Shown here piece after piece: positions 47,288-57,180 of a stretch of 64,000 bases of DNA. Source of the DNA: Nageia nagi (lineage: Eukaryota; Pinophyta); the NCBI GenBank assembly GCA_050084985.1, contig JBITNC010000001.1, forward strand, positions 102,982,001-103,046,000, read 5' to 3'. The notes under the pieces are model-generated. The model saw only the letters and a list, made by a program, of their open reading frames with translations, was not told the origin of the DNA and did not search any database. How positions within the stretch are numbered: the stretch's first letter is position 1; each line of letters opens with the position of its first letter. Made by a program: the position numbers and the translations under genes.

Positions 47288-47498
47288 GGGAAGTCCCATT
47301 TTGGGAGTCATAGTTTGCCTTGGGATTACAAAGTTGGCCTGGGAAGTCCCATTTTGGGAGTCATAATTTGCCTTGGGATTACAAATTTGGCCTGGGAAGT
47401 CCCATTTTGGGATCATAATTTGCCTTGGGATTACAAATTTGGCTTGGGAAGTCCCATTTTGGGATCATAATTTGCCTTGGGATTACAAATTTGGCCTT
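47288..47498 (+). repeat. 53-bp minisatellite, four copies
   Basis: Units begin GGGAAGTCCCATTTTGGGA at 47288, 47341, 47394 and 47446 (spacings 53, 53, 52) and continue 'tcataatttgccttgggattacaaatttggcct'. Copies 3 and 4 share a one-base deletion. It is followed by LTR-like sequence ending 'gggacattaca' (47682), so it probably sits in an LTR. Confidence 0.9.
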
Positions 47499-48026
47499 GA
47501 AATTGTTTATTACAATTGAAAGCATTAATTAATGCCATATTATTATAAAATATCAAAAACACTCCTAAATTATTTAAAAGACACCTAACTAATTCTAGCA
47601 AGGGGGCATCCTATTCCAAGTAGCCCATTTAAATATTACAATACAAAATATGAGTGGGACCCTCAAAATTGGGGACATTACAATTGAAAAACATTAGTAG
47701 CAGAGAAATCAAGTAAGTGGGCAAAGATTTGGAACTGTTTTTGGACCAGTTTACTGTGAATCTTAATGATCAGATGGACTAATTTATCAGTATGTCATTG
47801 AGCTGAAGTAGCTTTCTTCATTGCACTAGTATTCTTAGTAGAGATTGGCTTGCAGCTTTTGTGAAAAGTGTAAGATTGTAATTCTTTGCCTTGTAATTCA
47901 CTAGAGTGGAGCACTACACCCATATGTGGTGTGTGACAAATTGTCACATTTTAGATGCTCCCAAATCACAAAGCCTTTACCTCTAGCCAGTCATTTATTG
48001 GTCTATAATCTTTTCATTGTTAAAGT
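47499..48026. other. LTR end and unassigned DNA
   Basis: 'gtgggaccctcaaaattggggacattaca' (about 47654-47682) looks like an LTR 3' end. Nothing coding. Confidence 0.35.
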
Positions 48027-48034
48027 GTATTAAT
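48027..48034. repeat. Probable target duplication of hAT-2, left, diverged
   Basis: GTATTAAT against GTATAAAC at 51460-51467, six of eight equal. Confidence 0.5.
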
Positions 48035-48415
48035 CAAGGTTGGAAAACTTGGACTTGGGAATTACGCGGCCAGGAAAAATTTGGAGAGTACTCGGCAACT
48101 CAGAGAGTATTGGGCAAAAACTCAGCACCTAAACTCGGCAAAAAAAACACGAACATTTTATGAAACAAAATACAAAAACATATTTAAATAAGGAATTAGA
48201 GAGCTGCAATGATCATTGATTGTTTGTGACCATTAATGATCATCAAAAATAGTGAATACAACAATGTATATAGTCATAACTCATAACTCAAAAGTAAAGT
48301 AGTTCTAAACTTCTAAATAGTAAAGTCTAAAGACTACTAGTGCTGGAATAAAAATTGAGTCTAGACTTTAAGAGTCTAACTCTAAGTCTAAAGTACTAAA
48401 CTACTAGTGTTGAAA

Positions 48416-49821
48416 TCAGTGCAATGGCCTCTTTTGCCTTGTCCTGGTCCTCTTATATATCCTCGACTCACTCCTCACAGCACGTGGTGGCGAAGGATGT
48501 CGCACTGGCACATCCTCGCCCCCAATAGAATGCTCAACCTTAGGTATGTACTCATCCTCGTCCTCATCCTTAGCCTCATCCTCGGGCTCCACATAAATTG
48601 CAACTGCTGCACTGGATGTACCTTCACCTGCTCTAGATGGACCTTCACTTACTATAGATGCACCTTCATATGCTGCTTCCCTTTCAAGTTGCTTGATGTC
48701 CTCATCAATGAGGATGGGTTCCACATCTTCAACAACCCAATCTACTAGTGGATCCATAGAATCAAGGTCAATGGCATCATAGCAATCTGTGCCCTCCACT
48801 TGTCTAACATGTAGACGAAGATTGTATTGGACAAACACAAGGTCATTCAAGTGCTGCTGGCTCAACCTGTTGCATCTCTTTGTGTGAACGCTCTCAAACA
48901 TGGACCAATTTTGCTCACACTCAAAAGCACTACATGGCTGGTTCAATATCCTCACTGCCATCTTTTGAAGATTCGAACACCGATCACCATTATCTTTCCA
49001 CAAACAATATGTGAAAAAGAAAATACAATTTCAAAAACTCAATCTAGCTTTGATAAAATATTAAATTACTAATAGTAAAAAGACCACATTTAATTTTATT
49101 GATTTTAGATTATTACTTGGTCGCAAGGTGTTCCTCGATATTTTACAAATAACTGAAGAAAGAACCCTCCCTTTGGCCTTCTTGTAGGCCTGCATCTCTT
49201 TTTGGAACATGATCCCATCATCAGGGATCATCCTCTCAATGCAAGCATAGAGGCCATCCATAACCTCGTTATTAGCCTCAAAATTATTAGCATAGAAAAA
49301 CTTGGAGTTCAAGTAGATACCCGCTGCATGTAGAGGTTGATGGAGATGATGGGTCCATCTCCTATCAATGATACTCTCAAGGGCATCCAATTTATTTATG
49401 TTTCTCTTATACATACGTTGGACAACCGCATTTGCCCTATCCATGGCCTCATATAGATAGCCCATCGGCATCAAATCACCATTTACAAGATGAAGAACTT
49501 TGACCCAAGGTTGTGTGACCTAGAAATCATTTTAAAAAAACAAATTTAGACTTAAATAAAGAAAAATATAAACTACAAACTAACAAAGCTACAAACTAAA
49601 AATTGAAAAAAAAAAAAAAGAATTTAAATTTCCCTCAAGGCCTCATCAACACCCTTCCAAAATAAGTCATCAAATACTATCTTTTGGACCTTCTCCCCAT
49701 CATCACTATGACGAAAAGAAGAATCCCTCCATTTATCACTAGTAAACATCCTCTCAAGAGGAGCTTCTGCTTCAAAAAGGCTTTGTAATGCAAGAAAATT
49801 GGAGGCAAATCTCCTTGCCAC
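48416..49821 (-). pseudogene. hAT-2 transposase, C-terminal dimerisation part and acidic tail
   Basis: Pieces 49821-49624 (RRFASNFLALQSLF), 49474-49061 (MGYLYEAMDRA, RRWTHHLHQPLHAAGIYLN) and 49003-48416 (RILNQPCSAFECEQNWSMF...HLNDLVFVQYNLRLHVRQ), the last being the classic hAT dimerisation region. A 90-residue acidic tail and a basic end follow. The pieces are separated by AT-rich gaps of 50-150 bp, which could be introns. This is the best preserved of the three hAT transposases. Confidence 0.8.
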
Positions 49822-49878
49822 TCGTGTGCTCTCTCATCAAACTACCCACCAAAGTGTGCTTGTAGATGAATTTGGTAA

Positions 49879-50560
49879 TTATTTTTGCTTCATCAACCAC
49901 AGTTTTAATCCATAAGAGCTTGCCATGTCCTTTAGCATAAGGTCAATCACATGGGCTACGCATGGGCTCCAAAATAATGTTTTATACTTCCTCTCAAGCA
50001 TTTTACCTGCAGAAACATATGCTAAAGCGTTGTTTGTCACAACTTGGACAACATTTTCCACACACACTTCCATCACCACTTCCTCAAGCAATTTGGAAAT
50101 GAGCGATGCATCTTTTATTTTATCGGATGCATCAATCGACTTCAAGAAGACCATTGATCCACAAGATGCCACCATGAAGTTGAGTAGTATACGGTTCTTC
50201 GTATCTGTCCATCCATCTTACATAATTGTGCATCCATGTTTGCGCCAATTCTTTCTTTGCTCATCTGCTATGGCATGTGTGGTAAGTACTGCATCCTCAA
50301 GCAAAGGACCATTGAAACCTTTTGCGGTAAGGGCTTTCATCCCTCTTCCAACATTGATGAATGCATTCACCATGGCTGCCCAATAAGGACTATTTGCAAC
50401 ATTAAAAGGAATGTTGCATTAGTACCAAAAATTTGTAGCTGCTCTTTAGGCTGCTTGGATTTTATCTTTTCCACATGATGTAGTGTTAAGGGAAGGTTGT
50501 GCCTTTGTAGGAGGAACAAAGAAACCTTCCATGGTTTTATGCCTCATTGAAGCTGGAAGT
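49879..50560 (-). pseudogene. hAT-2 transposase, DUF659-like core
   Basis: Reading with a few stops: a CNIPFNVANSPYW block near 50420, GCTIM then DGWTDTKNRILLNFMV near 50235-50170 (a stop replaces the residue before DGW), VVTNNALAYV and LFWSPCVAHVIDLMLKDM at about 50060-49930. These are the ordered hallmarks of plant hAT transposases. The best open piece is 50175-49879. Confidence 0.8.
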
Positions 50561-50592
50561 GTTGAATTTTCATTTGGCTTTGAACATGGATT

Positions 50593-50949
50593 TTAGGCAA
50601 ATAAAGAATTTGACACTGAATCTTCAAAGCTTACGTTCCCCCCAATCCCTACACGAACTGTCATCTTGGTCTTTTGCTTTTCTACCTTCTTTTGTGAGGA
50701 TGTAGCAAGTAAAGCTTGCATCTCATGTACGACCTCGGGAGGTGCAGCAGAACAAAGTGCTACATCTTTACGTGGTATCCTTACAAGATGGTATTTTAAT
50801 CTATTGATACCATCCCTATAAGGTCTTTTGCAAAAATTGCAAATCACTTGACTTGAAAGATCACCCTTTGTGCCATACTTCCAAGCAATATCTATCCCTG
50901 GTGCTAGAGGAGGAGGTGCATTGGAATTGACATCATCTTCAGTTTCCAT
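50593..50949 (-). pseudogene. hAT-2 transposase, BED zinc-finger part
   Basis: The ATG at 50947-50949 gives METEDDVNSNAPPP and is followed within 45 residues by QVICNFCKRPYRDGINRLKYHL, a BED finger (C-x2-C...H). An earlier in-frame start (50982) is possible but adds only a hydrophobic leader. The C-terminal half is Lys/Gln-rich. It ends at a TAA-like stop near 50593, with the frame resuming shortly after. Confidence 0.75.
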
Positions 50950-51359
50950 TTGAAAAGTGAAAAAAAGTATTATTCCTATCAAAAACCTTATTAAACCCTA
51001 ACCCTAATTTACAAAAACAAATCACAAAATATTCCAAAAAAAATAATACCCTTTTGAATTATAGGCATTAATATTCACATACAAAGGAAAAAAAAATTCC
51101 ATGGTGAAATTAAAAAAAAAGTCAAAAACCCTACCTCTTCAAATGCACGGTGAGAGTTAAAAAACACACAACTGGATCACAAGCTCTTGAGAAATCTGCG
51201 GTGAAATGCTAAAAATCCATTGTGAAGCTCTTTAGATTGATGTTGAACCTTTGAATCTTCAAAAACTGACTTGGAGAGCAAAGGAGAGCAAAATAACCAA
51301 ACCGGGCAGGTAATAGGTTGACTGTCCAAAAAACCTGCCTTTTCAGGCTCTGTTTTGCT

Positions 51360-51415
51360 GGTTGCCGGTTAACTGCCGATTTCCGGTTCGGTTACTTGCT
51401 GGCTAACCGGCAACC
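51360..51415. other. Subterminal hairpin of hAT-2
   Basis: GGTTGCCGGTTA (51360-51371) and TAACCGGCAACC (51404-51415) are exact inverse copies around a 32-nt loop, itself holding CCGGTT. Subterminal inverted words of this kind are usual transposase-binding regions in hAT elements. Confidence 0.8.
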
Positions 51416-51459
51416 GGCAGAGGGGAAACTCGCAGGTACCAGCGGTTTTTTCTTCATTG

Positions 51460-51467
51460 GTATAAAC
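51460..51467. repeat. Probable target duplication of hAT-2, right
   Basis: GTATAAAC; see 48027-48034. Confidence 0.5.
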
Positions 51468-53000
51468 TATATACCATCAATTTAAGTGACCTTGTCATGA
51501 AATTGCTTTTTGTTTCCTCGAGGTCCTTACAACCCACACATTTAGAATGGTGATCAATAACTTGACTGTATTGTGCTAACCCTTTGTCACATTCTAGTAC
51601 AATATTCTTGTATGTGTACCTGTTTATTTTACTTATCCACTTGTTTACAGGAGATCAAGTGGTAGTATGAGCTTGCAGATGTGTTTGAGCAGCTATAAAT
51701 GTAGTAACTGTGTAATATGAATGCGATGTTCAAATTGATGTGGACCATAAGATGTAAACCATTTTTTCTTCGCTTTCAATAGTTATATATCTATAGCTGT
51801 CTGCTTTTATGGTTGCGTTGCCAGTGGACATAAATTTGTTTGCCATTAATGTCAACTTCCCATTATGTTCAGTGCGAATTAGCTTTATTCGGTCACAGCA
51901 TCAATATTTTGCACATTGGACTATGGTTCGAATGAACCCAATGGTTCAAAAAATTTCTTCTCTCTACACATGACCTTGATATTCGCAGTAAGTGGCCATC
52001 CTTAATCTGTAGCTGGTGGCTGTTTCACACGGTTGTTGACATGTTTTGATACAATGCTTCACAAGGTAAGCTTCTATCGCTTAATCTCTGAGGTCATTTT
52101 TGTTCTGTTTAGGATATAAATCTAGTTCTGATACCATGTTACACACCATGGTTGCTTTTGTGAATCTGTGATACCTTCAACGAGCCTGATGTAGTTATGC
52201 TAAGAAATCAACTTGGAATGCATGCAATGAAGGAAAACTGAAGATATGGGAAATGCACTACTTTGCCTGTAATGAGCGTTTGCTAGCTGCAAACTAGACT
52301 TTTGTGTTTCCTGAGTGATTATCAATATAAAGCACTTATGATCACCTAAGGAATGAAACTCTGGGTTTAAACACATTCTTCAACTTCAATCATAATCTTC
52401 TTTGAAAATTCATTGATGTGTATGCTTCTTCATGTTGCACAGCTGCCTGCCTCTACCAGCTTTTGAGATTATATGAATGTATATTATGTTTGGACGCCTA
52501 GTTTCTATGCATTCTGAAATCACTGAAGAATTCAAGTTTTGACTCGTTGTTCCTCTTTGCCAACATGTCACTTTTGGTAGCCAATACAACAAAACAGAAA
52601 GCTCCACAGAAAACTTCACTTGAAATTTTGACACTGTAGATTTTTGAGATTTGGTTCATATGAATCTTGGTACTTTTTTTAACATATTCTGATATATTCG
52701 CATTGGGCTTTGTTTTGTTTATTACATGTAATTCTTCACATTACAGGGGAGTGTGTTCCTCAATCATTACCAGATTTTTCGTCTTTGCAAAAACAGCACA
52801 GTTTAGCATAATGGTTGCGTACACTACCACGTTTCTCTACATCTTATGAATAGATTGACTTAGTTCGGTTTTTAATTTAATCAATGAATAGAATCAGGAT
52901 TTCTCTTGATGCCTTTTGATCAGTATCGTTTTTAGAGTTTTCCCAATATCTGTTACTGCTTGCTATTTATTTTGACACAAATTCCTTGTCCAACATACAG
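51468..53000. other. End of the giant host intron
   Basis: AT-rich, no element borders or ORFs convincing. Ends in the pyrimidine-containing acceptor 'caacatacAG' used by the exon at 53001. Confidence 0.5.
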
Positions 53001-53079
53001 GCAAGAATTAAGGAAGGAGCGTGAAAAGCTAAAAGAGGCTGAAGTTGATGCCTTAAAGCGGTCAATGCAGGCTGGAATG
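53001..53079 (+). CDS. Host gene exon e
   Basis: 79-bp exon between 'acatacAG' and 'GTaatact'. It completes Arg begun at 15897, then 26 codons from QELRKEREKLKEAEVDALKR to QAGM, ending on a codon boundary. It continues the charged helix of exon d. Matching phase and composition across 37 kb is the main evidence that both belong to one gene. Confidence 0.8.
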
Positions 53080-54578
53080 GTAATACTTTATCATTTCCTG
53101 CTTGTTTATTATTTGTATGATGCATGCTTAAAATACATAATTATTCTATTACTATATGCTTTAGATTTAATGAAACCAATGCATGTTGCTTATATAGTCT
53201 CAGAAATGTTTTTAGATATTCCTTTCTTACCATAACATGGTGTGTTACGAATTTGTAATATCTTGAGAATCAATGGATAAATGCTTTGTTCCTATAAACT
53301 TTTATAACTATAACACAACTTATGGTAAGGGAGCCTACATGAAGTTGCTCGGTTTACTTTGATCTTATTTGGCTACAAATGTATATATAAAAATATTGTT
53401 TCCTTTGAATATTGTAGTTGCTTTAAACAAACTTATGATTTTTCTACATTCATTCCACTTCTTGTCTGCAATTTAAACATCAACTTTTGGCTTTGTTTGT
53501 ATCTGTAATTTTCTTAAATTTTACAAAAGGATATAGTAAGTAATTTCTGAATTGGTCACATCATCATCCTACAATATGGTTTATTTTTGACAAGCAACAT
53601 TAGCAAATGCTTTGATCTCTCAAAACTGTTTCTGAAGTTGAATAGGATATGTAAAATCCTACATGATTGTAGATTTGTGAGCCACTGAAGACTAGAGAAT
53701 GGGTAAGTGTGGGTGTTATGATATCATGCCACCTATTGGTTTTTATGGAAAGCCTCTCATGATTTCTAACAGTTTGTAACCAAATTCTTGTTTGCGAGGC
53801 ACCTCTAGTGTGTTGACCTGCAGTATTTGATGGTTTTTGTTGGAGAGGCTCCAGTTCTGTTGTTTCAAGAAATGAAGATATTTATGGAGAGTCTCAAGTT
53901 GTATATGATCTAAAGATTCTAGGTTCTGTGGGTGTCGGGACACATTATCAACAACTAAAGCAGTTATTCCTATTCAAACTACTGCAGCCCAATTAAATCA
54001 CTAACTTCACCTTATCTTGTCTGTCATTAACAATATAATCTTGATGTATTGTCTTGAGTATAAGCTTGAATATAACTCTATAAAAGTGCACGCAATTTCA
54101 CCTAGTAATAAAACTAATATATGCCTGTTTTAACAAGTCTTATTAGATGGTTGTGACCAAAATGGAAATACATTTGGAAATGTGTGCTTGCAAACATTTG
54201 AAAATGGGTAAAGAGCAAGGGAAATAAGAAATAAAAATTGAAGTTAGGAAATCTGAAACTATGGAAAGAATATATAAAAAGATGACAAATAAATTAAAAC
54301 ACCAAAATTTGTAAAATTACCGACAGTAACTAAGGCTTTTATAAATTATTCAATACATATTATGCCACAAAGAAGTACATGGGATATATGAAAGACTTTG
54401 TTCCACTTCTTGCAATAGAGCTATGAGAACCAACTCCAATAACTTCATCATAATAGGCACGCATCTATTCTCGTGTATGCATAAACAACCTGTGCAAATG
54501 GTTTCCATGGATGCCCCAAATATGCGTGAGACTTCTCCCCGTTGCCTATAATCACACATCTACGCAATGGTTGCTTTG
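53080..54578. other. Probable next host intron, nothing recognised
   Basis: No continuing host exon could be found. AT-rich, no element border. Confidence 0.4.
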
Positions 54579-55939
54579 ATGGGAAGGCGAAACAATATGC
54601 GCAACAACACGCGAAGCACCAGAACAGGAGGCAAAGAAAATGAACGACAAACAGAGGAACAAAGTTTGAAGATCCGAGTAATAAAGGCAGTGATCCCAGA
54701 GATCACCATTCCAAATGATTTGGCTAAAGTGTGAAGAGGAGGAAGTTGTGGAAAACAGAGCAGACGAGCAAAGGAAAGCGGGTCTGAGCCCAAAGGTGGA
54801 AATTGTGATCCCTATCCATGAGGGAGAGGCAAGCAATCATAGCAGTGAAATTTTAGAAGACAGCTCCCTGGTTGACAATAAGAAATCTCCTGCTGAAGTG
54901 ATGGCAACAGAGAATAAAGAGGAGACTACTCAAGCTTTGTTGTGGATAGAGGAGAAAGAAATGAATAACCTGAAAGATTTCTCCAATGCTGTTATATGTA
55001 AAATGAGTGGAAGAAGGCCAAAAAGAGAAGAACTATGGAAGTATGTTGAAGAAAACTTCAAAATGAAGGGTGAGTTCCGACTAATAATCCTACCACACAA
55101 TTTCTTTATGTATGTTTTTAAGGATCAGGATGATCTTAAAAGAATACTGAATCATGAAAAATCATGGTTCTTTGGCCAAAGAGGGATAAATATGAGAAAA
55201 TGGAATGAAACATTCAACCCTCTTACTGAAAACCCACAGGGCTATCCAGTATGGGTAAATTTGTATGCCTTGCCAATTGAGTTTTTGAATGAGAAAGCTC
55301 TCAGGAAGATTCGTAATGCTATTGGGGAATTTTGAAGATTGGATGAATCTACCATGTTTAATGTGCAATCAAGGATGGACCTATTTAAGGCTAGACTATG
55401 TGTGTGGATGTCCACAAATGGGCAATGGTTAAAATCCATTACTAGCCTCAAAGTGGAGGAACTGGGTCCAATATATTGAGTATGGAAATTTCAGTCTTAG
55501 ATGCTATAACTGTCAGCAAGAAGGCCATATTAAGAAATATTGCACCAAAATTTGTGTGCCAAAGCATACCTAGATTACACAAAAGCTGAGAACCACACCA
55601 GAAATACCTGGAACAACAACAATACAACAAATACCACATGAACAAAGAGAGAAGAATGCATCCAGTAGATCTGGAGAACAAATGGAAGAGGAAATAGTAG
55701 GTACAAACATTACCAAGCCCACAGAGAAACAACGGGCTCAGATTATGGAGGAACAGGTTAAAGAGAACAAAGTAGATCTAGAGTGTAGCAGAGATGAGTT
55801 GGAAAGGAGAACGAAGCCTGACACGTTAAAGACAAAAACAAAATCCTCAAGGAAATCAGAAATTGCGCAGAGAAGCCATGAAAATAACTCAAGTAACGAT
55901 GCTCCCTGTCCAGAATCGATCACTGTGCCTGATGATTAA
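54579..55939 (+). pseudogene. LINE ORF1-like gene (DUF4283 and zinc knuckle), frameshifted
   Basis: Basic start MGRRNNMRNNTRST at 54579, moving into a second frame near 54730, where 54715-55335 encodes a DUF4283-type RNA-binding domain: EFRLIILPHNFFMYVF, then WFFGQRGINMRKWNETFNP and YPVWVNLYALPIEF, the usual LINE gag-like pattern (L.....W....L). After another frameshift at about 55335, a zinc knuckle CYNCQQEGHIKKYC (55502-55543) and a Lys/Glu-rich tail to 55939 follow. Plant L1-type LINEs use this protein to package their RNA. No ORF2 follows on this strand, so it is truncated. Confidence 0.7.
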
Positions 55940-57180
55940 GGCGGTAACAGGAATTTAAATTTTGAAATTTCCAAAAGCGGGAAGCCTCTAGACAACCCAA
56001 GTGCTGATCCCAAGATAAGGAGTGAATCTGTTTGAAAATCTATGGCGTGCACCAAATTTCAAAAATGCAATTAAAGTTTAAAAGAGTCAAACAGGAGTTC
56101 GAGCATTGAGGATAGGGCCTTTAAAATTAATTGTTGTAATTATTGACTTTGTTTATATTTAGGAAAAATAGATATTACATATGCTAGGTACTTTTAAGAA
56201 TGATAAATGAAGGAAGATACAACTTGAATGCGGCGGTTTAGAAAATCTTTTTAAGGAGAAGAATGCAGCAGTTTAGAAAATCTCATCAGCCAAACTTCTT
56301 TCTATCTAAGAAATCTTTTCCATTTTCGTATAGATGCAAAAGGTAGTAGATGAAGCAATCCCTTGTTATCAAGATCTTGTTTGTAGAGGTTTTTTGGAGG
56401 CCCTTTCAAAACTCCATCTTTTTTGATTAATACCAAATTTACCCTATTAATAAAAAAAAAAAAAATAGCTCCATCAAAATATGCATGAGTAGCTGGTGTA
56501 TCACCTTCAAAAGGATATGTCTTAGTCAAAATTATAAAGGTTCACAATGTACTCTTATATTATAGAGAACAAGTTGAAGAATAAAATGCACAAGGTCAGA
56601 TTGTTTGGCTGGTTACAAAATGGTGCCCATGGGGCATGTTTCGGTAATGTGTCCTTTAGATATACTAGAGAGGTGACCACCACTTATGGCTTTCTTTCTT
56701 AGACTAGAGTATAGGTATGAAAAGGAAGTCCAAGTTGAATTATCCACTTTATTAAAAGCTGACATATTGATCTTTATCGAAAAAAGGAGGGAGTTATAAT
56801 GTTCTTTCTAGCATGGTTAATGGGCCTACATTGGGCAGTCTAAGAGGATGTGACACATGTTATACCTTAACATATGGCAGGATGTTTGTAAGGGAGGTGG
56901 GAGCAATCTGAAGGTTCATAGGTTGAGGAATCGATACGAGTTCTTGGCTTTGAGGCATGTAGACACCAAAAACATTAAAATTGTCACCAAAAACTGAAAA
57001 ATGTTTTTTGACTTGCCAATTGGAAACCAATCCCCCTCGGCCACATTTTTTTGTGATATGGGTGTGAAGAAATGTGTTCAAGGTGGCAGTCATGCTTAAA
57101 GTCTCATCTTCGTATAAGTTGTCCTGATTGAACAGATATTGTTGGATCTGAGCACCATATTTTTAGTCAATGCAGTTTGG
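55940..57180. other. No gene recognised
   Basis: A 15-bp A run at about 56449-56465 could be a tail. Minus-strand open stretches at 56302-56529 and 56860-57093 have no recognisable motif. Confidence 0.35.

Larger units (their letters stand above)
48035..51459 (-). mobile_element. hAT transposon (hAT-2), about 3.4 kb
   Basis: The left end CAAGGTTGGAAAACTTG matches, with two changes, the inverted right end of hAT-3 (CAATGATGGAAAACTTG). Its own right end reads CAATGAAGAAAAAACCG inverted, more diverged. An imperfect 8-bp duplication flanks it. The interior has a minus-strand transposase in standard order: BED finger, DUF659-like core, dimerisation region. Subterminal right DNA has repeated CCGGTT words forming a hairpin. 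Confidence 0.75.
15898..53000 (+). other. 37.1-kb host intron filled with nested transposons
   Basis: Defined by the donor at 15898 (GTgagt) and the acceptor at 52999-53000 (acatacAG), which join in phase (CG + G, Arg). It contains two hAT elements, two nested copia elements, a noncoding TG...CA element and several LTR pieces. Introns of this size packed with retroelements are characteristic of conifers. Nearly all coding elements inside lie antisense to the host gene. Confidence 0.7.
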
